Origin: Angiostrongylus vasorum
Lineage: Eukaryota > Nematoda > Chromadorea > Rhabditida > Metastrongylidae
Reading direction: 5' to 3'
DNA length: 64,000 bases
Assembly: GCA_018806985.1 (NCBI GenBank)
Contig: JADANN010000032.1
Location: 2,253,501 to 2,317,500, forward strand
Made by a program: the position numbers and the translations under genes
In this document: positions 12,420 to 24,124 of the stretch, piece by piece
How positions within the stretch are numbered: the first letter of the stretch is position 1
How the letters are laid out: each line of letters opens with the position of its first letter
Notes under the pieces: generated by a model
Seen by the model: the letters and a program-made list of their open reading frames with translations, nothing else
Told to the model about the DNA's origin: nothing
Database searches by the model: none

Positions 12420-12620
12420 CACGGTGATTGCTGATAGCACCTATAGGTCAATAACATGGCTGAGAGAAAAGCGAAAAGAAAGACTCCCATGGGTGGTGGT
12501 GAACGCGTTATCACCCGGAACGGACAAAAGGGTAAAAAGGGTGTTCGGTCGTCACCGCAGATACCAGCGATCAAGAGTTTTGCAAATATCTCAGCATCAT
12601 CATGGTTAAATCAGGATACA
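12420..12620 (+). repeat. SINE-like family B copy
   Basis: + oriented: GTGATTGCTGATAGCACCTA, GGGTGGTGGTGAACGCGTTA, then the tail AGAGTTTTGCAAATATCTCA and GCATCATCATGG. Confidence 0.65.
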
Positions 12621-13189
12621 TTTTTTGATTTCGTGTTGCTGAAGCCGAAAGAGATTCGTTGATAAAGTCTCTTAGCGAACAACATGGTAGATGAGAGCCG
12701 ACAAAAACCATGCATATACGAGATTCTCAAGAATAATCTAACACGTGAGGTATTTATTATCAACGGCTTACTTTATGCAAACTACCTTGGGCATTGGATG
12801 ACTGCCAATAATGAAGGTTTTACACTTCGTTGAAGCGTCGTAGAACGAGCAACGAAGTCGTTTTTTCTCAACATGTTACAGGATATGAGGGTTTTTCTCA
12901 ATAGTTTTAGGTAATTATACAACACATGGTTCACTAAAGAGGCTTAAAGCTCAATAATTTCTTCCATTTAACGGACTAGTTCAGTTCAAAACCCCACAGT
13001 AAACGGAACCGATTGCACTTTTTTGATCTCAGCATATTCTTACTGTACTTCAAAGTCTGAATAACCTTCATATTATTCACACCCCAATTCGTTCACAGAT
13101 TGACGAGACTAATTTGTTTCCAGTGTTAACTTTTATTAACTGCCTATCACAATTTTTCACGGCAGGGTATTATGTGTGACACAACCACA
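12621..13189. other. Intergenic, nothing recognised
   Basis: No exon, RNA gene or repeat copy recognised in this AT-rich stretch. Confidence 0.35.
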
Positions 13190-13500
13190 AAGATGCTGAG
13201 ATGTTTGCAAAAGTCCGTTTTGCTTGCAAATATCTCAGCAAATAAAAAGCTTACATTGTGACTTCTGACTACAGCCTCAGTATAACTGGGCCCATTGCCG
13301 ACTTGAGCTCCCGAGATCAATCCAGTTGACGGGTGATTGGTGATAGCACTGATCGATAGAATTAGCTGAGAGATAGGCGAAACAGAAGGACCCGCATTGT
13401 GTGATGGCGAACGCGTTAGCTCTCAGAAGGGGGTAATAGTGTATTCGTTCTCTACCCCATACAGTTCCAAGGTTTTGCAAATATCTCTGCATCATTGTAA
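13190..13500 (+). repeat. SINE-like family B copy plus tail fragment
   Basis: A tail fragment (TGCAAATATCTCAGCAAATA) stands at about 13226-13245. It is followed by a + oriented unit about 13290-13500: GTTGACGGGTGATTGGTGAT, GATCGATAGAATTAGC, GAACGCGTTAGCTC, TTTTGCAAATATCTCTGCAT. Confidence 0.65.
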
Positions 13501-13504
13501 TTTA

Positions 13505-13770
13505 AGGGCTCGTGTGGCGCAGTAGTTGGAAGCGCCACTGCAACAAACACGTGGAATCAATCCCCGTGCCCATGGCATACCAAGCCTCCCATCTCTCCGG
13601 GGTCGCCAGATTTGTACCAGACTTGTCTGGGAGGATAGCAGCACTGGCTCGATGCATCGGTAGGCCACCGCGAGTCATTGCAAAGGCCAGACATGCATTC
13701 AAAACACCTCCAACGATACATAACGATGTCGAATGCATGGCGCATCCTCAGGGCTTTATCCTTTTTTATT
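13505..13770 (+). repeat. SINE-like family A copy (tRNA-derived)
   Basis: Head GCTCGTGTGGCGCAGTAGTT with box B-like GGAATCAATCCCC; body GGGAGGATAGCAGCACTGGC; tail GTCGAATGCATGGCGCATCC. Confidence 0.8.
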
Positions 13771-14204
13771 AATCTAATTTGGTTTTAATTTCTGTGCTAC
13801 GATTCGTTTCAACTAATCTACTAATCAAATAACGCGCTTTTCTTTCGAAGCAACCAAAAGCATTCCATTGGTGTGAAATATTGTTAGAGAATGCACTACC
13901 ATTAATTTTACTATTTACTACTAGTTTTTCAAACGTATGACCTCTCAAAAAAAATAGACGAAACGAACCTCTACCGTCAACCTCCTCCATTACGTTTTTC
14001 TCCATCGTTTGCACACGGACCTGATGGCTTGTCCTTCATCGATTTGATTTAATGTCATTCTTGCCCGAGGTAGTGGTCAATTGCAATGTGGTTTATTATT
14101 ACTTCATCATTTCAAAGAGAACTAAACATGCTTTCTGTATTTAAATTGGAAACTTTAGTTGCAAAAACATAAAAATAAAATAAACGATAAACCTCTCGGA
14201 CTTG
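13771..14204. other. Spacer between two family A copies
   Basis: No gene recognised between the + copy at 13.5 kb and the - copy at 14.2 kb. Confidence 0.35.
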
Positions 14205-14460
14205 ACTAACCCGTGCGAGATGCATCGTGCACTCGACTTCATTGTGCATCGTTAGAGGAGACTGAATGCATATCTCGCCTTTACAATGACTCGCGGTGGC
14301 CTACAGATGTATCGAGCCAGTGCTCCTATTCTCCTAGACAAGTCCAGTAATAATTTTCTGACCCCGGCGTGATGGAAGACTTGGTGAGCCTGGGGCACGG
14401 GATCGATCCCATGTGTATTCCAGGGCGCTTCCGAGCACTGCGCTACACGCGCCTCACAAA
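14205..14460 (-). repeat. SINE-like family A copy, followed by an A-rich tract
   Basis: - oriented: GACTTCATTGTGCATCG, TTACAATGACTCGCGGTGGC, TCGAGCCAGTGCTCC, box B complement GGGATCGATCCC, and a head ending GCGCTACACGCGCC. An A-rich low-complexity tract follows at about 14461-14570. Confidence 0.75.
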
Positions 14461-14805
14461 TAATAAAAAAAACGATTCAAAAATAAAAACAGATAAGCAA
14501 ACAAAAACAAGACTAGAAATAAAAAAATAAAAATAGAAATCAAACGAAAAACAAAACAAAGGCAATAGAAACATAAACGACCTATTTTCTCTTCTTAGAA
14601 GCTTCAGTGAGCGTTCGCGGTGATAGAGATTTAACGGATAATAATAACATTTATAAAATCTTCTACTTGTTCAATGAGCAACTGCTAAGCAAAACTCTGA
14701 ACTTAATCACTTTTAGGTACCTTAATGGATCGAAACTCGCTAGCTCTACCTCAAAATACACCGAATATCGCAGTATTACAGAGGAAAATTGCATTGATGA
14801 CCTTT

Positions 14806-15200
14806 CCAATGGTTCACCGCTTCATCTTGGCTGGGAGTGTTTCTGGATGTCGGGGGTGTGATGCACAGCGGGGATTCAACCGCTCGCAGGGTCTTCCAAG
14901 CTGAAAAGGAGTCCAGCGTTCCCAGCAGGAAATCCAGCTAAGAGTGAACCAATACCATGATCCACCACCGTCATATGGTATCAAGCTAGTCGCATGCTGA
15001 CAAATCTCCCTCTGATCCACAAGGGCTGCAACTGCCTGTGGTGGTGACGACCTAGGGACAGACTTTGGCCAGGCTGACTTCGGAACTCCAGGGAAACGCC
15101 ATGGCCAAACCAGCAAAACTCGAATAACAGAGATTATACTGGGGTCCGCATAATCGGTGAGCACGAGCCATCTAAATACCCAAGTAAGCAAGCAATGACG
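14806..15200 (+). repeat. SINE-like family C copy
   Basis: An ordered set of blocks shared with six other full-length copies here: CACCGCTTCATCTTGGCTGG, GAAAAGGAGTCCAGCGTTCC, AAATCCAGCTAAGAGTGAAC, CAAATCTCCCTCTGATCCAC, CCTGTGGTGGTGACGACC, ACTGGGGTCCGCA. The - strand open frame across it is not a gene. Confidence 0.8.
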
Positions 15201-16164
15201 ACTGGATGGTCCCATTCACGTGCTTGGTGTTCAGCGCGAGAACCGCGTTGATTGCACCACGTTAATGTATACGTTAATGGACCGAGTACCTTAGAAATTT
15301 AAGTACGTTTCTTAGATAGGTAACAGTGCCGACCGTGTTTTTAGCACATTTCAGTCTACGATATGACCAACTGTATGGTGAAATTTATGTTACTGTTTTT
15401 GTTACTACCAATACTATTGTTATATTTATTACTATTCGGGAATTTCGTTGAATGTTTTATGAACAAGCACATCATCCCTAGGTGGCGGAAACTAAGTATA
15501 ATCATAAGTATAATCATAAGTGAATCATAAGCGATCACATAGTCGTCCTGGGCGCTGATGGATTCAGAAGATGAGCTCTTTGTGACCATGATTTACATTT
15601 CCGTCCTTCTGTCTCTGTGTATCTCCATAGGGGGGATTGACATACATAATAATTTTTTTTCTTGCATATCGTTTCTGCAAATGGCTAAGAGCTCAGAGGA
15701 AGATGCGCAGGGATACGTCTAAAAAATAAACTCCACGTGTACTACGAAAAAGCGGACGAGCTCAGCAACATATTTAGCCTTCAAAGTGGAATTTTATGAA
15801 CAGTAACCGCTGGCGTCATTATGGCCAAATAGCAAAAGAATAATAGAGCTTCATGTTTGAAAAGTGTAATGTGCACGGGAATGGTAAGAGGTGCTTTGCA
15901 ATACACCCCGGATCCCTAGTTGGATCGCGCACCCCAAACCTTCCAAGGTCTGCATTCTAGCGGAGTCGGAAGTTTGAAAAAATGCTGAGTTGTTACTTCT
16001 ATGAGCCCTCAAATGTTGCCGTTTAGGCCAAATAACTCCTACGATCCTACGAATGGAGTTGAATACATGGCGCGTTGCTAAGGGTTTGACGAGAACCGAA
16101 CATTATCTTCTTGCCTACCTTGCTAGTGATACACATTTCCATCATTATTAATAATAGTGACAAA
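15201..16164. other. Intergenic, nothing recognised
   Basis: Contains a short direct repeat (AAGTATAATCATAAGTATAA) at about 15493-15512, but no gene that I can support. Confidence 0.35.
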
Positions 16165-16440
16165 TCCGTAGTGGGCGCGTACGGCGCCATTGCGCCACAC
16201 ACTGGAATCGATCCCCGCCCCCATGGCCCACCAAGCCTTCCATCCTTACGGGGTCGGCAGATTGGCACCAGACTTGACTGGGAGGATAGCAGCAGTGGCT
16301 CGATACATCGGTAGGCCACCGCGAGTCATTGTGAAGGCCAGATATGAATTCAACCACCTCCAACGATACTTAATGAAGTTGAATGCATGGCGCATCCCTC
16401 AGGGATTAATCAACGCCGAGAGCTTTATCTTTTTACTCTA
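16165..16440 (+). repeat. SINE-like family A copy
   Basis: Box B region GGAATCGATCCCCGCCCCCA; body GGGGTCGGCAGATTGGCACC and GATACATCGGTAGGCCACCG; tail TCAACGCCGAGAGCTTTATC. The head before about 16185 is diverged. Confidence 0.8.
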
Positions 16441-16700
16441 ATTCCCTAGCAATAGTGTGACCAAGTCAGTGTTCGCATACCTGCTAGTCGACGGATGGTT
16501 CATAATATAAATGCATTTCTTTCAGTTAGTTTAATGTTGCCAGGGGAATTTCTAAAAGGGCAAGCTATTACTTCCTTTATAACAACGATTAGTAGTTGAA
16601 AATGTCGAGTCGATTATGAATAATAAACTTACAATAGTTCGTCAAACAGAGAAGAGCATTGGACTGCTGCGACTATGTCATAATGAAGTTCTAAAAAAGC

Positions 16701-17160
16701 ATGATGTCAGCACTAAACGTAATATTCATCCCACTTTCGCTACTTTTGGCTGCAGGGTAACCCTAACAGTGGTTTTCATTTGTCCTTCTCGAGCATCAGA
16801 GCTTCCCAATGAGTTCTGTTTGCTTCATGGCTAAGAAGACCTTCACAATTTTTGTACGATGCTCATTTCCTCTACTGTTGTTTTGATGTATTTTTGTTTT
16901 GTTTTTGTAGGCGATACCAAACCGTCTCTCACGTGCTTCTGTGTTGGCCAAATCGATTTTGTGTGTGTAATCCTCACACTAGCACTTCTACGCATTTATG
17001 CAGTACGAGTAGGATTAAGTGTGTACGGAAAAAAAGTAGGTCGACGATGTGCAGCAACAACAAGGATAGCATCTACTTACTCCCCATATCTCAGTATAAG
17101 CATAAGATTGCTTTCGTTTTGTATTTGACTCTTAATCAACCACCTAAGATTACGCCATAA
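16701..17160 (+). CDS. Candidate two-exon gene for a small secreted cysteine-rich peptide
   Basis: Exon 1 (16701-16756) starts ATGATG and encodes a hydrophobic leader of about 18 residues (ALNVIFIPLSLLLAAG core) that looks like a secretion signal. It ends with two bases of a codon before a GTAACC donor. Exon 2 (16911-17160) follows a TTTTTGTAG acceptor, supplies the missing base and runs open for 83 codons to TAA. The predicted mature part is basic and has six cysteines (one, then a CxC pair, then three more). The 154-bp intron and matching phases favour a real gene. A competing reading of exon 2 in another frame gives a membrane segment (FVCVILTLALLRIYAV) but does not join to exon 1. No family recognised. 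Confidence 0.35.
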
Positions 17161-17494
17161 AACGAAAAGCCCTTGCGGTAACCAGCGACACAAGTGGAAG
17201 GTTCGACAACAACTACGGCTCACAGCAGCAGCAATTATACTATCAACGACTCACATCCATATACAGGTGCCAATGTAAAATTAAGATTTATGTGGTGAAT
17301 TTTTTAAACAAATGGAAATCATTTCACACTAATAAGCTCCATTTAACACGTACCAATCGATATGCATTAAATGATATGCATTAGTGGAAGATAAAGTGAA
17401 CGAAGTGCATTGCGCTGAATGCATCTCTTTTTTAGTGGTTTAGTTTACTGCGTAGATCTTTTTGCTGTGCTCTTTGCATCCATTCGATAAAAGT
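17161..17494. other. Short spacer, possible further exon
   Basis: A Gln-rich open stretch (17186-17266, ending AG before a GT) could be an exon of a neighbouring model, but I cannot connect it to anything. Confidence 0.2.
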
Positions 17495-17745
17495 GTTAGA
17501 GAGCGTGTGACGCAGTGGTCCGAGGCGCTTTGCAACGCACACGGGGAATCGATCCCAGCACCTATGCCCACCAAGCTTTCCATCCTTCCGGAGTCAGTAA
17601 ATTGGTACCAGAGTTGTCTGGGAGGATAGCAGCACTGGCTTGATTCGTCGTAGGCATTCAATCACCTACAAACAATGCTTAATGAAGTGGAATGCATGGC
17701 GCTTCCCTCAGGGAGTGATCAACGCCGAGAGCTTTTAGCTTTTTA
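17495..17745 (+). repeat. SINE-like family A copy, internally deleted
   Basis: Head GAGCGTGTGACGCAGTGGTC with box B-like GGAATCGATCCC; tail GTGATCAACGCCGAGAGC. The middle is shortened between CTTGATTCGTCG and GCATTCAATCACC. Confidence 0.75.
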
Positions 17746-18766
17746 TAGAACGATCGAGTGGACTTCGCTTATCATATTTACGATCCATCAAATCGACCAC
17801 TTATTGAAAAACTATTGTTTATTGTAAGAAAATCATTTGTTCAACTAATGTGAGATTAGACCTCGTTCCCACGCAGCCACGTAAAGGGCACTCTGGATTA
17901 ATACTACAGAGGTAAGATATTAGAGCGAATATTGGTACCGAAGAAAATTAACAAATGAAGTAAGAAAAAACACAAAATACTGAGGGCGATTTTTTAAGTG
18001 TCGCTAAGAACACTGTAAATAGGGCTAAAAGGCTAGTGATCAGATATATGTTCCGATAAGACGAGATAAGTTGGCATTACTCTAATCTAGCACTAAACTA
18101 GATTCACTATATAAAATCCTGTCCAGATTGAATCAGCTCCCATTAAATGAAGTGAAGCTTTGTAATTATAGTTCATCTCTTATTTTTTCTTTCTGTCCTG
18201 TCGCCACATATGGGATTTAGGCTTTTATGAAGCGTGAGGATATCATTGGAATATGTTGTGGTAATATGAGAAGCGTGCGAAAAAGTGCAGATGTACGTTA
18301 GAATTTTAATTATGGAGATTCCCCAGAGATGGATGACAACAATATCGGGGAAGATGTGGATGAACAACGAATGAACGTATCACCTGTACCACCTTTAAAA
18401 GGATGAGCTATTCAACGTTGTTCAATGATCGATCCTTAGGCGATAGGCTATGCATTCAATTCATAACATTGCAGAGATAATCGAATTCATATATGACCTG
18501 TATAATTACCAACGGAAACCTAATTGTCTGCTGTCAGATTAAGGTGCTTATCCTTCGGGAGAAGTTTGATGGTACCAATTTCCTGACCAAAAAATGATAG
18601 AATACTTGGTTGCACGGTGTAATGGATCGAACCAAGGATCTTGTTCATATGGCAACAAACCTGTAAGCACTGCGCTGTACGCGTCTGCACCATCTATGAT
18701 CATATGAGACATCTTCTCTTTGTGGACTACAGTGAAGAGTCCACTCATCTGTGTGTTATGCCAACT
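17746..18766. other. Intergenic with a degraded family A-like stretch
   Basis: About 18450-18720 vaguely follows family A on the - strand (GCATTCAATTCATAACATTG, then a terminal GCGCTGTACGCGTCTG), but it is heavily diverged. Nothing else was recognised. Confidence 0.35.
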
Positions 18767-19019
18767 TCACAGATTTTGTATGAGTCCACTTATTTTTTGT
18801 TGTTGTTGAAGGGAGAATAACACATAGTAGTTAGCCCATATTTGCGATAGGAGCTGTCTGAAGTTAGAAGTAAGTACTCTAGCAATCTCTAGAGCAGATT
18901 TATAGCTTTCTCGTCTTTGCGACAGACTCTGAACCAATTCATACCCACTATCCAGTCTCTCGGCTGCTTGATTTTGATCAAACTGGGGAGTGCGATAGAA
19001 AATGGTTCGAACGATGGCA
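18767..19019 (-). pseudogene. Unidentified protein-like open stretch, abutting a SINE
   Basis: The - strand reads open from about 19019 to the stop near 18767, about 83 codons, with a protein-like, charged composition (FDQNQAAERLDSGYELVQSL, SQIWANYYVLFSLQQQQ). Its apparent ATG lies within the adjacent family A repeat, so the true upstream end was probably cut by that insertion. A BEL/Pao-type polyprotein tail is one possibility from the W-x2-YY-x3-SL pattern, but I do not recognise it firmly. Confidence 0.25.
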
Positions 19020-19021
19020 CG

Positions 19022-19305
19022 ATCAGCGTTAATCAATCCGTGAAAAATACGCCATGCATTTAACTTAATTCGACTTAATTAAGCATCGTTAGAGGTGCTT
19101 GAATGCATGCCTGGCCTACAAAGTCATTCGCGATAACCCTAACTATGTAGCAAGTTAGTGGTGTTATCCTTGCAGACAAGTCTGTTAGCAATTCGCTGCC
19201 TTCGGAGTAATGGAAGGCTTGGTGAGCCAGTCACACAGGATCAAGCTAACCACCAATCCGGTGTGTATTGCAGGGTACCTCTTACCACCGAGCTACACGC
19301 GTCCG
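19022..19305 (-). repeat. SINE-like family A copy
   Basis: - oriented: AGCGTTAATCAATCCGTG, CGCCATGCATTTAAC, GGAGTAATGGAAGGCTTGGT, and the head complement GAGCTACACGCGTCCG. It is interrupted by small differences from the other copies. Confidence 0.65.
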
Positions 19306-20029
19306 TACGACATATAGGATAAATCCCAAACATACACAGGGCATACCAGTGACGGAATGAGTGAAAATTGCTAGTTACCTGCGAAAGGTGTTATTTAATC
19401 CACCACATGCTATAATAAGTCCTTTTTCTTAATCCATCTGTGTCTCGGGACAATCCACGTAATCATTTTTTGTTACCAGCTCATGAGCCACTTTATGCGT
19501 CATACTTAGCACTTGGGTAGGAGCAAACAACATAATATTGTGGAATTCCGTAAAAGAATAGCATTGGTGGTCTTGTGGGTGATCTTCTCATCGAAAAGTG
19601 TTATTTTTCATACGAAATATCCCCAAAATCTTGTATCTCTTTAACTAATGGTGTATTTCGAAATTCTGTTAGTCTAAAAGTAAGAACCACTCCTCTTCGC
19701 AAGATGTGTTATATTCGGGATAGAAATTCTGCCGTGAAGCTAAACATGTTGTGTGAGACGATCTCAATTAGTTCGCGGGCTACAATTTCATCTTTCACTG
19801 GCTTGATGAATTTTTTTGCTCTATATTCCTCATAAATGCTACACGCACAATACAACCATTCTAGGAAAGCAACTGATGAGAACACATACTGAAGAAAATA
19901 TCAGTTGAGAACACTGTCCTTATTAAAGTTTCTTGGACTTCGTTTTCTTCTTTCGGCCAGTGATGATTGCGGAATTGTGACGACTTACACCATTCTCAAC
20001 GAGCTGAGCACATAAAGTGTCCGGATTTC
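19306..20029. other. Intergenic, nothing recognised
   Basis: The open frame 19575-19835 (+) has no domain, splice or codon evidence. Confidence 0.35.
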
Positions 20030-20295
20030 ATCAATCCCTTGCAGATATGCCATGCTTTCGGCTCCATTAATAGCATCGCGAAGGTAAAAATGCAAGCATA
20101 TTTGAATTATACAGTAACTTACACTGACATGCTAATTTATCACGTCGGTGTTCTCAGCGTTCCAGACAGGTATGGGATTAATTTGAAAATATCGAAAAGA
20201 TGGAAGGCACGGTGTGCCCTGGGCACGGGATCAAACCCTACGGACACGTTTTACGACAAGGTAACTCTAACCACTACGCTGCACTCTCCTATTTG
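20030..20295 (-). repeat. Diverged SINE-like family A copy
   Basis: A degraded - copy: TTCATCAATCCCTTGCAG, ATGCCATGCTTTCG, AAGATGGAAGGCACGGTG, GGGCACGGGATCAAACCC and CACTACGCTGCACTC remain in the family order. Confidence 0.5.
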
Positions 20296-20353
20296 AATAA
20301 TATATATGGATGTGCATGATATGAAATGATGTGATATGCATGACACATCCGTG

Positions 20354-20402
20354 TTATATATATATATATATATGTATACATATATATATATATATATATA
20401 TA
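20354..20402. repeat. (TA)n microsatellite
   Basis: Alternating TA with a central TGTACATA-like break (GTATACA). Confidence 0.9.
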
Positions 20403-21799
20403 TGAATACATATACAATATTCATCGCCCAGCTATGTGCATATTCTAGTCAATGCACTTTTTTGCTGGCACGAAACCGTGGTCGTTTTTTTGTGGTGCTC
20501 CATCGTTGGGAAGATTGCAGGCCGTTTTTTTTATTGATGTGTATAAGTTCTTGCACTTACTCAGAAATCTTGATAGCGTCGTACGTTCTACAAAGACCGG
20601 ACACAATTTCATGCTTGCACGTTTTTTCCTTGTGCAGCCACCTGATAACCTGAGCGAGAGCTTTCCCAGCTCTGCATAAGCCACTGGAAGTCACAGCGGT
20701 TTTGTGAAAGATTCATCGCCTTATGAGTAAGTCTTCGTCAAACTTGTGTTGATCACACCTGAAATAGGTCAACTTTTGATAGTACTTCCAAATGATGCAT
20801 CCTGGTTCGCATTGTTGGGAGCCTACTGAAGCACTCTTATCTCCACACCAAGGGGGTTTTCACCTGTCCATGGGAAACAGTTTGGAAAAAAGGTTGGTCG
20901 CTTATTGAGTAAATTGCTTTTGAACTAGCATAGCTGTTCCTGACAGAGTTTAAGCTGAACTTTTTTCTTGGTTTGGGTTATCCTCATGGTGAGACTGATG
21001 AAACCTTTTGTTGTACGCGGCAGTTTTCATAACACTCATCAATGCAAGGTTATGGTACGAAAACAATGTGCTGTTTAACCCTTTATTACTGCCTGTTGTT
21101 GTTTCTCCACTTCCGTGGATGTTGAGATATTCGCAACGAAATGTACTTAGAATAACCCTTTTTCCCACTTTCTCACACATCTTAGGGTAATTGTTGCAAT
21201 GAAAATACCATCCGATTAGCATGCCGTCCGAAATTCTTCTAATTAATTTACCATATTTCTTTGCTGACATCGATGCCATGGAAGCAATCTAATTATACGA
21301 TGTATATTTTTCTCAATGATTGCTTAGCAACGACGTCATTATTGTTTTGCCGCCTGTGGCGAAATGAGTCTGGCAAAAAAAGCATTCGTTAGACAGCATT
21401 AAGGTGTTCTTTGTTGTCTCCTTCAATGTTTTTTTTAAGAGGATTTCTCTCGAAGAGCCTTTTTTCATCCTTGCTAGACCGTCAGCTTAGTTACAGCTTG
21501 TTCAAATCTTTAAGGAATTTTCAATTACCCGACCAAATTGTCAGAGAATTTTGGCCTCGTTCCGAAATTATCCCAATATGTCAAACATTTTCCTCCCGTT
21601 GTCAGCAGTCATAAAATATTCCGTTCACGAGCGGCCGGATGGCACGAATACTTCTTAGGTGAAGACGTATTCTATAGCGACAGCGACGGTTAAATTAATT
21701 CTGTTCAATCTTGACATCAGTGGATTGCCGCTAGATTTCTATTGGATTATCAAGGAACACAGCATGCTACAACGTTCGATGATGACTAGCTAACTCCGC
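20403..21799. other. Intergenic, nothing firmly recognised
   Basis: Overlapping frames on both strands at 20445-20684 are open for about 75 codons each. Neither shows a motif I know. Confidence 0.3.
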
Positions 21800-22020
21800 T
21801 GTAGTGTGCTATGCATGCTATTTCACTCAAAACATCATAGAGATGATCGAATCCATATTTGGTCTGCGCAGGGACCTGCAGGGTAGACAAGTTTCGCACC
21901 AAATGTAGCAATCCTGGAGGGGTGGAACAGATTTGTTTACCCCGAATGAATGACGCCTGGATGAACCAAAGACCATGTGTCGATTGCAGGACACCTCTAA
22001 TCACTTCGCTATACGCGTTC
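21800..22020 (-). repeat. Diverged SINE-like family A copy
   Basis: Order of - strand blocks: TATGCATGCTATTTCACTC, GATCGAATCCATATTTGG, GACAAGTTTCGCACC, TCCTGGAGGGGTGGAAC and a head ending CGCTATACGCGTTC. Confidence 0.5.
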
Positions 22021-22208
22021 AATTCAACTAGCACACATATTGTAGCAGAAAGTAGTAAATGAGTGAGTGGTTTATTCTCCTCGTTGCTATGCTGCCATGG
22101 CGCCTAGGTGTCGAATTGGCTGCTAATGATCACAAGTCGGCAGTCTGCATATATACATCTGTATATACATATATGCATATGTACAAATGTGCGTATATAC
22201 ATACAGTA

Positions 22209-22345
22209 GCTACTGATCGATGAGATTTTCCTTTACCAATCGATTGTTTGTTGTATTCATTTCCTATCCACAATACCTATTGATCGATGAGGTTTTCCTT
22301 GGCGAATCGATTATTTGTTGCACTGTATTTATTTCCTATTTTGTT
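22209..22345. repeat. Diverged tandem duplication of about 65 bp
   Basis: Two successive units share TGATCGATGAG, TTTTCCTT, AATCGATT, TTTGTTG and ATTTCCTAT with scattered substitutions. They follow an alternating-purine tract (ATATACATATATGCATATG). Confidence 0.7.
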
Positions 22346-23112
22346 ATTCGTTTTACAACTTCTCTTCTTTCCAAAAAAGCAATGGAATGGCATCCTCGAG
22401 ACATTTTCATTATCAGGCTTAATAGCTTTCCCGTTCTTAGAAAATCCTGTTTTCCTTTAGGTTTTTCTTTCCATGAGCAGGTTGGTGTTTCATTTGTGAA
22501 GAAAAAAGTAAAGCGAATAGCCGTGAGTTTTTTTCGAATCAACGGTTTGAGTGTCGTACATCTGACTTCTTGTATTCAAATCTGTTGAATAACTGAGATA
22601 ATTGAGTGAGAAATAGCGGGAGGCCGTTTATGACGAGCTCATTTCATTAGTATCGGTTTTTTCTTCGTCGGTTTAATCAGCTTATATTAAGCGGGTTCGA
22701 TGACATTAAGTTGAGACGTTCCGATAACGTCATGTAGAAAACATAGTGCTAGAGTGCCATGTGAGTTGTGCTAGTCTTGAATTTGTAGTTGAATTCGTAG
22801 AACTTGGGTAATTGAGCTTTTATGCCGACTATAAAGTACCACAATATTAGCACAGAAGCATAGATTAACAGTTGTGCAGATAAAGAGCAAATTAAAGAAT
22901 AACTTCAATACATTGATAATACGGGACTATGAATAGCTCGAGTTCGTGTTAATCAAGAATGGATCGAACTGGAGAGTACTAAAGATCCACAAGAATGTCA
23001 CGGTCACTATTATAAAGGGTTTGAAGGAGAAGAGGCTACTGTAAGGATAGAAACTCTTCCAGATAGTGTTTTTATAAGTTTGCCACTGTTAGTACACAAG
23101 GACGTCCTAACA
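22346..23112. other. Intergenic, nothing recognised
   Basis: The open frame that runs through the tandem duplication to about 22588 has a low-complexity hydrophobic composition. I do not call it. Confidence 0.3.
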
Positions 23113-23460
23113 CTTTACCGCCTCATCGTGGCTGGGACGTGCTCCCTGGGTGTCGGCCTGCGTTGTAAAGCGGGGGATTCGTTCCCCCGGAGGGTCTCGC
23201 TCCGGCTTTTCCATCAGAAAGCCCAGCTAAGAGTAAACTAATACCAGGATCCACCATCATCGTGGTATCAAAGTCGCATGGTGGTAAATCTCCCTCTGAT
23301 CCACAAGGGCTGCAACTACCTGTGCTGGTGAAGACTTTGGTTAGACTGACCTCGGAACTCTAGGGAATCACAGTGGCTGGACCAGCAAGACCCTGAAAAA
23401 CGAAAATTATTTTGGAACCAGTGAGGACGGGCCATTCAAGTACGAGTGAGCACACAAGGA
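23113..23460 (+). repeat. SINE-like family C copy
   Basis: TTTACCGCCTCATCGTGGCT, GCGGGGGATTCGTTCCCCCG, CAGCTAAGAGTAAACTAATA, AATCTCCCTCTGATCCAC and GGACGGGCCATTCAAG are in the family order. Confidence 0.8.
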
Positions 23461-24124
23461 TATTATAGAACGCCTTCGACGTACGTGCGAAGTAGGTGCA
23501 CGAGATGATTGTTAAGAAGCAACTTACAGATAGCACAAAAAATAGTTTGGAAACATTTTTTATTTCATGGTGCGGATTCTTTATTATTCGTTTGTGTTTT
23601 TTCTCTAATCACTTTATTATTCCTGTCGTAGATGCTTCAATGCTGCGTCTTCACCAATGAGAAGTTTCTTGAAGGCCTGAAACTACTTCATAAGTTCTTT
23701 CCATAGCCATTACTGCTTACTTTTACAAGAAGAGTGGATTTCTTCCCTAAATAAAGGTGCCGAGATTTAAGATAAGACACTTTTTGCGTAAAGGCCTAAT
23801 ATAAGTTACTATAGTATGTTTAGCAACTGACCTCTTAAGACGCTTGAACTCAAGTTTAGTCCTAGAATCAAAACTGAACACAAATTCAGGCTTGCACGTA
23901 AGCTTGGAATGTTGCCCTTCTCAGTTCTCGCTACATGTCGTGGGTTTCATCGTCAGTCGTCGTGTCGTGACCAGTGATAGATTCTTTTCAGCAGATTCTC
24001 TTGCCTAGCGACCACCCTCAGTGAATGCAATGGTATTTCTCAACTCGTCGATTCCTCGCCAAACGTGACAGTAACGATTTTTTCCTGCTTTTCGATCGAT
24101 TTGTGTCAGTCTTAATCGATCGAG

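Noticed and set aside
14814..15215. 133-codon - strand frame
   Set aside because: Lies exactly over a family C repeat; a repeat by-product, not a gene.
16911..17035. Membrane-protein exon reading in the second frame
   Set aside because: It cannot join in phase to the signal-peptide-like exon at 16701, whereas the overlapping frame can.
20445..20684. Two opposed 75-80-codon frames
   Set aside because: Neither has a recognisable motif; opposed open frames in one short stretch are expected by chance.
22220..22588. 122-codon hydrophobic ORF
   Set aside because: The frame runs through a tandem duplication and AT-rich sequence with no motif or signal of selection.
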